From: Enhygromyxa salina
GTDB lineage: Bacteria > Myxococcota_A > Polyangia > Nannocystales > Nannocystaceae
Direction: 5' to 3'
Assembly (NCBI RefSeq): GCF_000737335.2
Contig: NZ_JMCC02000107.1
Span: 1-64,000, forward strand
DNA: 64,000 bases
The position numbers and the translations under genes were made by a program. The notes under the pieces are model-generated. The model did no database searches, had not been told where the DNA came from, and saw nothing but the letters and a program-made list of their open reading frames with translations. Shown here piece by piece: positions 16,007 to 25,331 of the stretch; within the stretch, counting starts at the first letter, position 1; the number at the start of each line of letters is the position of its first letter.

Positions 16007-17614
16007 TCAGCTCGCGCGCCCGAGCGCGGTGGGCCCGAGCGCGCTGGATTGGTTGCGCAGGCTGTCAGCGATGATCGAGTCGATCGTCTCGGTCGACTCG
16101 ATCGACTCGAGCCGCTCGGAGCGCTCGAGCGGGGCAGCCGGGTGTTTGCGGGACTGCGCCACCGCCTGGGCGATCGCCTCGATCACCGGCAACCCAGGCA
16201 GCGGGAGCGATCGCAGCTCCGCCGCCGAGACCTGGGTGTTGCCGCTCGAGATCCGAAAGTAGGCATCGATCGTCTTCGAGCCGAGCAGCGCCGCCAAGCC
16301 GATCACCTCGTGCTCTGTCATCCCCCCAGGGCGGTGCACGAAGTTGACGTGATTCTCGAGCCCGAACACCGGGCACTCGAGCTCACTGGCCAAGTGGGCC
16401 GCCGCCGTGATCCGGTGGGCGTCTTCTTTTGCCGAGAATCGACGCAGCAATACATAGTTTTGATTGGGGAGCAGCCGGGCTGGCCCGATCGACCTGCAGA
16501 CGTGCTCGTGCTTGCGAAACTGCCGGCCCAGCGGCCAGGTCACGCCATTCGCAGATACGTGCTGTAACCACAACAATGGCACCGTGGTCCGCCCGCGCGC
16601 GCGCCGAAGATGTTGCGTGGAGCGAAATGGCACGATTGGACCGGTCGACACTTGCAGGCCCAGATCCGCCAACACGTTCGGCCACCCGCGCACCGCTTGC
16701 AACAATTCGAGCTCGTCTGGGCTCGTCGGCAGCGAGACCACCGCGTCGTCGCGCTCGCCGATCACGTCCCGCGCGGGCGCCCGCAGGCAGGTGAGCGCGG
16801 CCAGATCGCGCAGCCCTCGCGAGCGAGAGATCGTGACTTCAGGTCGCGCCGCAGCGTGGTTGGCGTACACGACCACAATGTTCTCTTGCAGCACCGCGTC
16901 GCCGCGAAACGCGTCTGCGCGCGAATCGAATACGTGGACGCGGCGCAGCTGCATCTTCTGGTGAAAGCGCGCGCGAAACCGCCGAAAGTACCAGCCAGAC
17001 GCGAAGCTGCGCGGGACCACGAAGCACAGCGCGCCGCCCGGGTGCAGCAGCGCGCTGGCGACCTCCATGAAGCGGGCGTAGATGTTTGGCGCGTCACCCC
17101 CCCGCGGATCCGAGGGCGGCAGCTTGTAGTAGGGCGGATTGCCAATCGCGACGTGAAACCGCCCGACCGGCCGATCCTGCAGCTCGAGCACGTCTTCGTT
17201 CAGCACTTTGCTCGAGAACCGCGACCCCAGCAGCTCGCCCGCGAGCGCCAAGCTGCGCTCGAGCTGCGCGCGCGCCGTGGGCTCGGACTCGACCGCGACC
17301 AGCTCGACGCGCCGGCCTGGGTGTTGCTCGAGCACCCGCGTGGCCAAGCTCAGGCCCATGACCCCGGTCCCCGCGCCCGGATCCAGGATTCGCAGGACCT
17401 CGCCGTCGTGTGGGTCGAGCTCGACCAAGCTCGCCATGAACACGCCGAGCGCCGCGGGGCTGAAGAACTGCCCCCACTGCTTCTTGTGGGCCCGCGTTGA
17501 CGCCAGGCCCAGCGCCCGCGCGCGTTGCACTGCGTGGGTGACGACGTCCTGGCGGTGGTTCACGGCGGCCAAGGTCTCGACGACGACGGTACACGCAAAC
17601 CGCGGCCTTCGCAT
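16007..17614 (-). CDS. N6-adenine DNA methyltransferase, PstI/BsuBI-type, apparently orphan
   Basis: 535 residues. The N-terminal GQFFSP (48-53), SAM-binding DPGAGTG (78-84) and catalytic NPPY (159-162) put it in the gamma-type N6-adenine methylases. The C-terminal specificity half ends in a GNTQVSAAELRSLPLP stretch near 458, a hallmark of the PstI/BsuBI methylases that modify CTGCAG; target identity is therefore inferred, not shown. Total length is close to that family (about 500 residues). No BsuBI/PstI-type endonuclease gene is next to it, so it looks like an epigenetic or relic methylase. It lies 13 bp after the J-domain gene on the same strand and is probably co-transcribed. Confidence 0.85.
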   Translation of the reverse strand: MRRPRFACTVVVETLAAVNHRQDVVTHAVQRARALGLASTRAHKKQWGQFFSPAALGVFMASLVELDPHDGEVLRILDPGAGTGVMGLSLATRVLEQHPGRRVELVAVESEPTARAQLERSLALAGELLGSRFSSKVLNEDVLELQDRPVGRFHVAIGNPPYYKLPPSDPRGGDAPNIYARFMEVASALLHPGGALCFVVPRSFASGWYFRRFRARFHQKMQLRRVHVFDSRADAFRGDAVLQENIVVVYANHAAARPEVTISRSRGLRDLAALTCLRAPARDVIGERDDAVVSLPTSPDELELLQAVRGWPNVLADLGLQVSTGPIVPFRSTQHLRRARGRTTVPLLWLQHVSANGVTWPLGRQFRKHEHVCRSIGPARLLPNQNYVLLRRFSAKEDAHRITAAAHLASELECPVFGLENHVNFVHRPGGMTEHEVIGLAALLGSKTIDAYFRISSGNTQVSAAELRSLPLPGLPVIEAIAQAVAQSRKHPAAPLERSERLESIESTETIDSIIADSLRNQSSALGPTALGRAS

Positions 17615-17627
17615 GCCAGCAGGCGGA

Positions 17628-17984
17628 TCAGGACTTCTTGCGGGCTCGCCGGGCGGCTGCGGCCTTGCGCCGCAGATCGTCGAGCAGCTCGCGGTCGCGG
17701 GGCCCGAGCGGCTGGCCGCCCGGCCCCAAGACCGGCGGACCGACCTTGGTGATCGCCGCGGCTGTCTCGTCGATCAGATCGTGGCCGACGCAGGTGGCGT
17801 CGTATTCGGCGCGCGCGACGGGATCGCTCAGCACGGCAAACGCCGCGTCGACCAGTCGCGCACGCGCGGGGTCTGGCGTGTCGGGGTCGCGATTCGCGAG
17901 TTCTCGTTGGTAGGCCCGCAGAACCTCATCTGTGTCGGCCTCTGGGCCGACGCCGAGGAGCTCATAGTAGTCGGGCCGGGGCAT
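17628..17984 (-). CDS. J-domain-like protein with degenerate HPD motif
   Basis: 118 residues from the ATG at 17984. Residues 4-63 read as a J domain (YYELLGVGPEADTDEVLRAY ... AFAVLSDPVARAEYDA), but the HPD tripeptide that stimulates Hsp70 is replaced by RDP/DTPD, so DnaK activation is doubtful. A Lys/Arg-rich C-terminal helix follows. It precedes the methyltransferase by 13 bp. A longer in-frame version from 18050 overlaps the upstream gene and is not favoured. Confidence 0.72.
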   Translation of the reverse strand: MPRPDYYELLGVGPEADTDEVLRAYQRELANRDPDTPDPARARLVDAAFAVLSDPVARAEYDATCVGHDLIDETAAAITKVGPPVLGPGGQPLGPRDRELLDDLRRKAAAARRARKKS

Positions 17985-17987
17985 TCG

Positions 17988-18007
17988 AAGGTGTTCAATA
18001 ACACCTT
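17988..18007. promoter_or_regulatory. Perfect 8-bp palindrome upstream of the J-domain gene
   Basis: AAGGTGTT, 4-nt spacer CAAT, AACACCTT. It sits between the stop of the repeat protein gene (18028) and the J-domain ATG (17984). It could be an operator or a weak hairpin terminator; no U-run follows on the minus strand. Confidence 0.5.
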
Positions 18008-18027
18008 TGCAACCGTTTCCAAACCAA

Positions 18028-21000
18028 TCACCACTCCACTGGGGGGCCAAGCACGATTGTGACTGCCGGCTTTCCCTCGATCGTCAGCTGAATCTTGGTG
18101 CCGGGCGGGGCGCGGGTCAGCTTGTTGAAGCGGTGGCTGTCGAGTCCTGTGACGCCGCGGCCATCGACCTCGGTGATGCGATCGCCAGCTGCAAGCCCGC
18201 TCTGGTCGGCGGGGCCGCCCGGTCGGATCACCGCGACCTCGAAGTACTCGTCCTCGGGCTCGACCTCGGGGCCGGTCGACTTGGTCTTGAAGCCCAGGTC
18301 ACCGCCGGTCTCTCGCTGCCCAAGCCGCGACGCGATCAGCTCGATCTCGCCAAGATCCTGCACGAGGGGCTTGGCGGCCAGCCGAAGGCTGCGACGGCTC
18401 CAGTCATAGTCGGAGTCGGCGGTGAAGTCGCGATACATGATCATCACGTCGACCGCTCCGGTTGGGACGTCCTCGAGCTCGAAGCGGCCATCGCTGTCGC
18501 TCACGTCCTTGTTCTCGCCCGGCGAGTCGAAGCGGAACGACGGCGCGCCGTTGCGAGCGTTGACGTTGACGCGGTAGCCAGCCACTGGCGCGCGGGTGTC
18601 TGCGTCGATCAGTCGGCCCTTGACGGTGATCTTGGCCTGCAGCTCGATCGTCAGGTCATCGATCGACGCCCCGGGCGCGAGCTCGACGGTCGTCGCGGCC
18701 GAACCGCCGGTCGCAGAGACGTTGATCTCGTAGGTGCCTGGGGGCAGCTCGCGCATGGCGAACGCGCCCTGGGTCCGAAAGAAGGCGTCCCCACGCGAGA
18801 GCGCGGCGGCCTTGTTGGTGACCTGAACCTCGAAGCGCTCCGGGCTGATCTGCCCGTCCGCGAACACGACCTTGCCCGCGATCTGTCCGGTCTCGACGAT
18901 CGTCAGCACCACGCCGCTCGAGCCCAGCTCGACGCCCTCGACGATCGCCTCGCCGCCACCTTTGCGGTAGGCCCGGAGCATGTAGGTGCCCTCGGACAGC
19001 TCGCGCAGCTCGAAGCCGCCGTCGTGATCGCTGAGCACGGGCTTGCGATCCCAGCCCCAACGCAGCGAGCCGCGCGAGCGCGACGACCCTGCCGCGGCGC
19101 TGTCCGAGACCCGGGTGGCGTCAATGAACGCGTCGGTCACGGGGGCGCCGTCACTGTCGACCACCTGGCCGCTGATCGTCCCGTCGCGACCCTCGACGAC
19201 CAGCTCGATCTCGGCGTCGCGGCCTTGCACGATCTCGACGACCTCGCCTTGAACGTCATCGTCGGAGGTCCCGGGCGCGCGCAGGTCGCTGAACCAATCG
19301 ATCTGGGCGCGGACGCGGGCGCTGCCGGTCAGGAGCCGCTCGAACACAAACCGGCCGTCGTCTCCGGTGCGCGCGGTCTCGCGTGACCAGCTGTCGACCG
19401 GGTTGACCGAGACCGAGACGCCGGCCACGCCCACGCCGGACTCATCGCGGACGATGCCGACCAAGCGCCCCGTCGCGGGCAGCACCAAGCGCACGCCTTC
19501 GAGGTCGGCGGCTTCGCCAAGCTCGACGATCTCTGGCTCGTCGAGGCCAGGGTAGTCGGCGCCGCCGACCGTCAGCTCATAGTTGCCCGCCAGCAACCCG
19601 CGCAGCTCGAAGGCGCCGTCGGCCTCGGTCTCGCTGCCCCAGCTCGAGGTTCGCTGGCCGCGGGGATCTTCGCCGGGCTTGGGTTTGGGCCGGCCGCGGA
19701 CGTTGACGTGCGGGAGGCCGTTGCCGTTGCTGTCAACGACGACGCCACGGATCGCGAGGCCGGTGTGGACGCGCCACTCGAAGTCGACCAGGTCTTGGTC
19801 CGCGACGACGATCGGCTCGTAGCTCTCCTCGGGCGTGTAGCCGTCACAGCGGATCTGGACCTCGTACTCGCCAGGCAGCAGCGCGCGCACGAGCACGCCG
19901 CCCTGCGCGTCGACGGGGCCGGTCTGGCGCAGCTCCTTGGCCTCGAGGCTGACCCGGCCCTCGGGGCATGGCTGTCCGGTCTCGGCGATGACGATCTTGC
20001 CCGTCAGCGAGACCGCCGGGTGGGCGGTCACCAGCGTGTCTTCGGCGTCCTGCGCGAGGCCAAGGTGGATCTGCTCGACAGTCTCACCGTAGAGCTCGTC
20101 CGTGGTTGCGACCAGATCATAGATGCCAGGCTCGAGCCCGGTGATGCGGAACTGGCCCTCGTCGTTGGTGATCGCGTTGCCACTGCCGCCGCCGCTGGAT
20201 TGAAACCGAGGCGCGCGCGTGACGACAGTGGCGCCCGGCACCGGCGCGCCGGTCTGGGCGTGGACGACCGTGCCGCTGATCGTCGACTCGGGGGTCATGA
20301 AGATCTGCGCCAGCTCGGTCGGCGCGGCGCTGCTGGTGCCCGAGGCCGCGTAGCCCTGAGCTTGGGCGGTCAGGTAGGTCTCGCCCGGCTCAACCCACAC
20401 CTCGAAGCGCCCCTCGTCATCACTGAGCGCAACCGCCCGGGCCGCCGAGTTGAATCGCCAGCCCCGGCTCGCGCTGACCAGCGCACCGTCGATGACGCCA
20501 CCGCTGATGTCCTTGACGACCCCGCGGACAGCCACGCCGCCACCCTCGAGGGTGACGTCGACCTCGCGCCGCTCCTGGCCCGGCGCGAGGCGCAATTCAT
20601 CGCGCCGCTGCCCGTCTACGCGCTCGCTCCAGTGCCCAGGCCGAAACTCGGGGGCGCTCGCGGTGATCGAGGTCTCGACCGGCCACAGCTGCTCGAGGCG
20701 ATAGTGGCCGTCGTGCTCGGACAAGGCGCAGCGCGGGCGCCCGTCTCCGGCGCCGCGCAGGCTCGCTTGATCCGCCCACGCGCACACGTTGGCGCCGGCG
20801 ATCGCTTGGCCTCGCTCGTCGCGGATCGTCCCCGAGATCACGGCCTTGTCCGCGCCCAGCAGCTTGGTGGTGCTGTCGATCGGCCCGCGCTGTTTCGCCG
20901 CGTTCGCGCGCTCGAGCAGCTGACTCGGGCTGGCTTCGTCGGCGCCCGCGCTGGGGTCTGGGGTCGGGCCGCGGGAGACCCACCACCCGGCCAGACCCAG

Positions 21001-21054
21001 GATGACGGCGACGAGGGCCAAGATGCCCAGCTTCGAGTTTTTTCGGTCAGTCAT
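18028..21054 (-). CDS. Giant carboxypeptidase-regulatory-like repeat protein with C-terminal PDZ domain
   Basis: 1008 residues from the ATG at 21054, which begins MTDRKNSKLG and leads straight into a single membrane helix (about 9-27). About eight to ten Ig-like carboxypeptidase-regulatory/SdrD-B-type repeats follow, each with the ISGTVVDxxGxPVxGAxV pattern and an EGxFxLxGLxxGxYxLxA ending. The last 85 residues are a PDZ domain (PGGPADQSGLAAGDRITEVD), typical of a peptide-binding module on periplasmic proteins. An N-terminal anchor with a long beta-stalk and a PDZ tip is the likely shape. It follows the WD40 kinase gene by about 95 bp on the same strand and may share its operon. Confidence 0.85.
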   Translation of the reverse strand: MTDRKNSKLGILALVAVILGLAGWWVSRGPTPDPSAGADEASPSQLLERANAAKQRGPIDSTTKLLGADKAVISGTIRDERGQAIAGANVCAWADQASLRGAGDGRPRCALSEHDGHYRLEQLWPVETSITASAPEFRPGHWSERVDGQRRDELRLAPGQERREVDVTLEGGGVAVRGVVKDISGGVIDGALVSASRGWRFNSAARAVALSDDEGRFEVWVEPGETYLTAQAQGYAASGTSSAAPTELAQIFMTPESTISGTVVHAQTGAPVPGATVVTRAPRFQSSGGGSGNAITNDEGQFRITGLEPGIYDLVATTDELYGETVEQIHLGLAQDAEDTLVTAHPAVSLTGKIVIAETGQPCPEGRVSLEAKELRQTGPVDAQGGVLVRALLPGEYEVQIRCDGYTPEESYEPIVVADQDLVDFEWRVHTGLAIRGVVVDSNGNGLPHVNVRGRPKPKPGEDPRGQRTSSWGSETEADGAFELRGLLAGNYELTVGGADYPGLDEPEIVELGEAADLEGVRLVLPATGRLVGIVRDESGVGVAGVSVSVNPVDSWSRETARTGDDGRFVFERLLTGSARVRAQIDWFSDLRAPGTSDDDVQGEVVEIVQGRDAEIELVVEGRDGTISGQVVDSDGAPVTDAFIDATRVSDSAAAGSSRSRGSLRWGWDRKPVLSDHDGGFELRELSEGTYMLRAYRKGGGEAIVEGVELGSSGVVLTIVETGQIAGKVVFADGQISPERFEVQVTNKAAALSRGDAFFRTQGAFAMRELPPGTYEINVSATGGSAATTVELAPGASIDDLTIELQAKITVKGRLIDADTRAPVAGYRVNVNARNGAPSFRFDSPGENKDVSDSDGRFELEDVPTGAVDVMIMYRDFTADSDYDWSRRSLRLAAKPLVQDLGEIELIASRLGQRETGGDLGFKTKSTGPEVEPEDEYFEVAVIRPGGPADQSGLAAGDRITEVDGRGVTGLDSHRFNKLTRAPPGTKIQLTIEGKPAVTIVLGPPVEW

Positions 21055-21149
21055 TCGATACCCAATCGAGGCCCTGGGGCCGCAGCAGATCGTAACAGTG
21101 GTAGGCGGGCGCGCCGCCATGGATTTTCCCCGGCGGCGCGGACACGGGC

Positions 21150-24100
21150 TCAGCCGCGGCAGTGCGGCGCTGCTCGTTCGGCCAGCTCGGAGCGCGCGAG
21201 CAGCTTGCAGGCTGCATCGACCAGACCCGGCACGCTCAGTGGCAGCGTCACCAGTCCGCCGTCGTCGCCGACGATCTCGAGGACCAGCCCGTGCTCGCTC
21301 GCGCGGGTCTTGGCCGGGCGCGTCGGCGACAGCCGGCCGGGGACCCGGAACAGCTCGCGGCCATCGGCGAGCCGCAGCACCGCGATCTCGCGGGGGCCAG
21401 CGTTGATCAGGATCAGCTGCCCGTCGCTGGACAGCTGCGGCTCGCGGTCGTAGCCGCGTAGGTCGAGCTCGCGGATCAGCCCGCCGCTCGCCGTGTCCCA
21501 CAGTTGGCCGGGGTTGTGCTCGGTCGCGAGTCCGTTGCAAGACGACAGCAGCAGTCGGCCGTCGGGCGAGAGCTGCGACCAGCCGGCGTCCTCGCTGGGG
21601 CACTGCTCGTCAACGCGGAAGGTCTGGCCTGATGCGTCGCGGATGACGTTGAGGCCGAGGGTCGTGCGGAGCCGCAGCGCGCCATCAGAGCGCAAGTGCA
21701 GCCGCATCTCGCCTTGGCCCTTGGCCTCGGGAACGGTGAAGTGCTCGCGCGCGCGGCAGGTGTCGATGTCCCAGATCTGCACGACGCCCGCCCCGTCGAG
21801 GCTAGCGAACACCAAGCCATCGGGGCTCAGCGCCCAGCCTTCGCTGTCGCGGGCGTCGATCCGACACACCGGGTCGGCCGCGCCGAGCTCGAGGACCTCG
21901 TAGTGCTGATCCGCCTCGTAGGCCACGCGCGTGGGTCGGTCGGTCGCAAAGCCGAGCGGCTGGGTGCCCTCGTACTTGCTGTCGACCACGCTTGGCGTGC
22001 TGGCCCCGGCGCGCGGGTACACTTGGATCGCGCCGTAGCGGATCTGGGTCACGACCACCTCGTCGGAGAACGCCCGGATGGTCTCGCGCTCTGGCGCGAC
22101 GAAGCGGTCAAGCTCGAGGTGCGGCGCGGGGCTCCACAGCCGCGCGCTGCCGTTGGCCACCGACGCGACGAAGCGGCCATCACGGCTGGCGACGAGCGCC
22201 TCGGCCTCCGCCGCGGCCTGGCGTGGGCGGGTGTTCGGTCGCTCGAACCACTCGCCCTCGCTGACCGCCAGCCAGCCATGCGGCAGCGCGACGCCCTGGG
22301 CCGAGCCGCTGGATTGCATGTAGCTCAACCGGCCCGCGTCCACGTCGAACACCGTCAGGCCAGCGCCGCGGCCTTGCAGCATCAGCTCGCTGCCGTCGTG
22401 GGACAGCAGCGGCAGGCTGAAGAACCACCCCCAGGTCGCAGGCTCGAGATCGATCTGCGTGCCCTCGCGGGTCTCGAGGTCCCAGATCACCAGCGCGTCG
22501 CGGTCGGCCTCGACCGAGGCGAGCTTGCGTCCATCGCCCGACAAGGTCACGTGGCCGGACCGGGTCGAGTTGGCGAGCGCGGGGTTGGGGTGCGCGCCCT
22601 GGCGCGGGAGCAGGGCCTCGCGCTCGCCGGTGGCGGTAGCGAGCAGCTCGATCGCCGCGCTGCTGCCCTGGGCGGAGTGAACGATCAGGCGCTCGCCGTC
22701 GGGGTGGACCAGCATCGCGCCCGCGAAGTCCGGGATCGACCGAGACCATCGCTGGGCGCCGTCGTCGATCCCCCACGCTGCCACGCCGCAGGTGCTCGCG
22801 TCGGCTTCGTCGGGGCAGGGGAGCTGGGCGAAGAGGGTCTGACCGTCGGTCGAGAACGCCGGATCCGTGCACCCGTCGAGCGCGTGGACCTGCTCGGCGG
22901 CCCGCTCGCCGGCTTCGAGCTCGAACACGACGCAGCGCCGAGCCGAGCTGACCGCGACCACGCGGCCGTCGGGGCTGATCGCCGGCGCGTGCGAGCCAAC
23001 GTCGAGCTCGCCAAGCTCGATCGTATGCAGCACCTGCGCGGGCTGGGTCGACCAGACCTCGAGCACGCCCGCAGGCGCAGCGGCTTGCTCGCGCTCAACC
23101 CCGCGCTTCGGGTGCGAGGGCGTCGTCACCAGCCGCGAGCCGTCGGCCGAGAACTGGACCGACGCGACCAGGCGCTGCGACGACGCGAGGTCAGCGACGG
23201 GCACGACCGACGTCAGCGCCGACGCGAGCCCCTGCACGGCGACCTGGGGGACATCGGCGGGGTCGTCACCCACCGCGCCGAGCAACTCCACGCCGAGCGC
23301 GAGCGCCTCGAGCTCGCGGCCGGGTGTGCGCGCGGCGATCTGAATCTCGTTGGCGCGCCCAGCTTGGTCGAGGACGCCGCGCTCGAACGCCAGACGATCC
23401 GCGCGCTCGGCCTCGCTCGCGATCACGTCGGCCTGGGCGTCGAGCTGCTGCTCGTAGTCATCGATCATCGCCAAGCCCCCAATTGCGACGATCGGCACGA
23501 CCACCGCCGCGGTCGCGGCCGCGAGCTGCCAGCGCGCGCGAGGCTGCAGCGCGTCGAGCAGGGCCTGCATCGTTGCCCAGCGCTGATCCGGGTCCGCCGC
23601 GAGCCCGCGATTGAGCGCCCGCGCGAGCCGACGCGACCGGACCCTCGCGGTGATCGGCGCGCCGCGTCGCCCCTCGCTGACGTTGACGCTCAGCTCCGCG
23701 ACGCTGTCGCCCGCGAACGGGCGCGACCCCGTCAGCGCCTCGAACAGCGCCACACAAAACCCAAACTGATCCGTGCGCGCGTCGACCCTGGCGCCTGCGA
23801 ATTGCTCTGGGGCCATGTACGCCGGCGTGCCGAGCAAGGTCCCCGTCGTCGTCAGCTCCACGTCGAGCGCCCGCGTCTGCGTGCTCGCGTCTGCGACCAG
23901 GCCGATCTGTGCAGCTTCGCCTGTTCCGGCGACCAGACCAAAGTCCAGCACGCGCGCGCAGCCTTGGTCGTCGACGATCACGTTCGAGGGCTTGAAGTCA
24001 CGGTGGACCAGCCCAGCCTCGTGCGCGGCCGCCAGCCCGCGGCCAGCCTGAACGTACTTGTCGAGGATCGAGTGAGCGCTGGGGCGCGCGCCCGCGGCCT

Positions 24101-24497
24101 GCTCGCCCGCGGTCCACTCGGCCAGGGTCTGGCCCTCGACGAACTCCATGACCACGTAGACCTGGCCCTCGTGCTCGCCGGCCTCGTAGACCTGGACGAC
24201 GTTGGGGTGCGAGAGCTTGGCCAGGGCCTGGGCCTCGCGCAGCAGCCGGGTTCGCTGGTCGAGATCATTGCCAAAGGTGGTGGGTAGCAGCTTGATCGCG
24301 ACCTTGCGGTCCAGCGTGGGGTCGTAGGCCGCGAACACCTGGCCCATCCCACCCGCGCCGACGAAGCGCAGGACCACGTAGCGACCGATCGACTCGACCG
24401 GGGTCTCGCCGGGGAACATCCGCTGGCGCAGCAGCTGGCGGCCGAGCGACGCTCCCAAGTCCCGGACTGTGCCGCGCGCTGTTGTCTCTTGCTGCAT
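21150..24497 (-). CDS. Transmembrane Ser/Thr protein kinase with WD40-like beta-propeller sensor
   Basis: 1115 residues from ATG 24497 (ATG 24563 would add 22 residues; neither has a strong ribosome site). The kinase domain (about 39-310) is complete: GAGGMGQVF (47-55), VAIK (67-69 region), HRDFKPSN with H165, DFG at 185, and a TPAYMAPEQ activation segment. A membrane helix lies near 345-365, followed by a helical stretch resembling the juxtamembrane part of Pkn kinases, then about 700 residues of WD40-like repeats (for example SPDGRVVAVSSA, SGDGRKLASVE, SPDGLVFASLD, SSDGQLILINA). The propeller is expected in the periplasm as sensor or scaffold. Confidence 0.92.
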   Translation of the reverse strand: MQQETTARGTVRDLGASLGRQLLRQRMFPGETPVESIGRYVVLRFVGAGGMGQVFAAYDPTLDRKVAIKLLPTTFGNDLDQRTRLLREAQALAKLSHPNVVQVYEAGEHEGQVYVVMEFVEGQTLAEWTAGEQAAGARPSAHSILDKYVQAGRGLAAAHEAGLVHRDFKPSNVIVDDQGCARVLDFGLVAGTGEAAQIGLVADASTQTRALDVELTTTGTLLGTPAYMAPEQFAGARVDARTDQFGFCVALFEALTGSRPFAGDSVAELSVNVSEGRRGAPITARVRSRRLARALNRGLAADPDQRWATMQALLDALQPRARWQLAAATAAVVVPIVAIGGLAMIDDYEQQLDAQADVIASEAERADRLAFERGVLDQAGRANEIQIAARTPGRELEALALGVELLGAVGDDPADVPQVAVQGLASALTSVVPVADLASSQRLVASVQFSADGSRLVTTPSHPKRGVEREQAAAPAGVLEVWSTQPAQVLHTIELGELDVGSHAPAISPDGRVVAVSSARRCVVFELEAGERAAEQVHALDGCTDPAFSTDGQTLFAQLPCPDEADASTCGVAAWGIDDGAQRWSRSIPDFAGAMLVHPDGERLIVHSAQGSSAAIELLATATGEREALLPRQGAHPNPALANSTRSGHVTLSGDGRKLASVEADRDALVIWDLETREGTQIDLEPATWGWFFSLPLLSHDGSELMLQGRGAGLTVFDVDAGRLSYMQSSGSAQGVALPHGWLAVSEGEWFERPNTRPRQAAAEAEALVASRDGRFVASVANGSARLWSPAPHLELDRFVAPERETIRAFSDEVVVTQIRYGAIQVYPRAGASTPSVVDSKYEGTQPLGFATDRPTRVAYEADQHYEVLELGAADPVCRIDARDSEGWALSPDGLVFASLDGAGVVQIWDIDTCRAREHFTVPEAKGQGEMRLHLRSDGALRLRTTLGLNVIRDASGQTFRVDEQCPSEDAGWSQLSPDGRLLLSSCNGLATEHNPGQLWDTASGGLIRELDLRGYDREPQLSSDGQLILINAGPREIAVLRLADGRELFRVPGRLSPTRPAKTRASEHGLVLEIVGDDGGLVTLPLSVPGLVDAACKLLARSELAERAAPHCRG

Positions 24498-24602
24498 GGA
24501 TCCCGCGTTGGAGCTCCGGTGGCGATGATCGCACGCCGCGGCGTCATGTGTTCGTGTCTGCATGGGTCTTGGGCCTCATTTGACCTGTTCCCGGCTGGGG
24601 TT

Positions 24603-24641
24603 GGGGCAATTGAAAAAACTTCGATCGCGCTCTCTTGCCCG
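24603..24641 (+). promoter_or_regulatory. Copy 1 of a 39-bp conserved upstream motif
   Basis: ggggcaattgaa, four A, then a cttcgat-gcgct-type block ending gcccg. It matches the motif at 26582-26619 at about 32 of 38 positions. No intact gene follows on this strand, so it may be a relic of a duplicated promoter. Confidence 0.5.
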
Positions 24642-24828
24642 GGCGCGGGCTTGCGGCGGCCCACGGCGCATCGTTGGCCCACTGCGACGATGTGGCGGAG
24701 TTTACGGGGGAGCTGTGAGATGCGAGAGCAGCGCGTCGACTTCGAGTCATGGCGGCACCCACGCCAACCGACCTCGGGCTTCAACCTCGATCCTGACGAC
24801 ACCATCGCCTTGCCCATATTGCCACCTG

Positions 24829-24997
24829 CTAGAGCACCGACCAGTTTGAATTCACGACGCCAGGCACATCTGGGGCCGCTCCTGCCGTTGTCGACTCGGC
24901 GCTCGCAGTATGCCGGATACAGCTTCGGCCTCGCTCCTAGGCAGGAACGGCCCCAGACGCACCTGACGACGCGACTCCAAACTGATCGGCGCTCTAG
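24829..24997. repeat. Long imperfect inverted repeat (58-bp arms, 53-nt loop)
   Basis: The arm at 24829-24886 is complementary to 24940-24997 at roughly 46 of 58 positions without gaps, including a run of 17 of 18 at the inner ends (tctggggccgctcctgcc). The whole could be a small non-autonomous mobile element, a structured RNA or a remnant of head-to-head duplication. I found no other copy in the window by eye. Confidence 0.7.
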
Positions 24998-25331
24998 CGA
25001 TCCAGACCCGGGATCTCCTCGAGTTTGGGCGGGGGAGCGGTGCTGTTGGCCCGCCCGTGCGCGTTTGTTGCGGCCAGGAGCAATGACCGCCTGATCGACT
25101 CATGAGTCTTGGTCTGCGACGTGCTGGAGTAGAGGCCAAATCCACTGAATAGTTGGGGTGGCCAGTGAAGTAGACCCAGTCGCCCGAAACCAAGTTCGCA
25201 GGCCCGCCGCGACCGAGCCGAACATGAGGCTCGAGACGAGAAGGCCTGCAAGCACGAACCGGGCTGCGCGGGTAGACGATCCCAGCTCGACCGCGATCAC
25301 CTCCGCAGCCAAACATGGGGGCGATCGGAGC

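Larger units (their letters stand above)
24498..25331. other. Long intergenic region (about 770-830 bp) with conserved motif, long hairpin and possible decayed gene
   Basis: No intact gene is supported. It contains a 39-bp motif at 24603-24641 that recurs in front of the sigma factor gene at 26621, and a 169-bp imperfect inverted repeat at 24829-24997. On the minus strand between about 24994 and 25315 there are protein-like pieces in different frames: a membrane-helix piece (RFVLAGLLVSSLMFGSVAAG) and a C-terminal-like piece ending KLEEIPGLDR before a stop at 24994. A frame-shifted small membrane protein gene is one reading, with low certainty. Confidence 0.5.

Noticed and set aside
16530..16620. 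Possible sigma-54 promoter (tggcac) inside the methyltransferase gene
   Set aside because: No GC at the right spacing and located inside a coding region.
19708..24287. Two very long plus-strand frames opposite the repeat protein and the WD40 kinase
   Set aside because: Both are third-position GC shadows; the minus-strand proteins have clear domains.
24498..25094. Plus-strand 201-codon frame in the long intergenic region
   Set aside because: It runs through the conserved motif and the hairpin and lacks protein-like patterns except short stretches.
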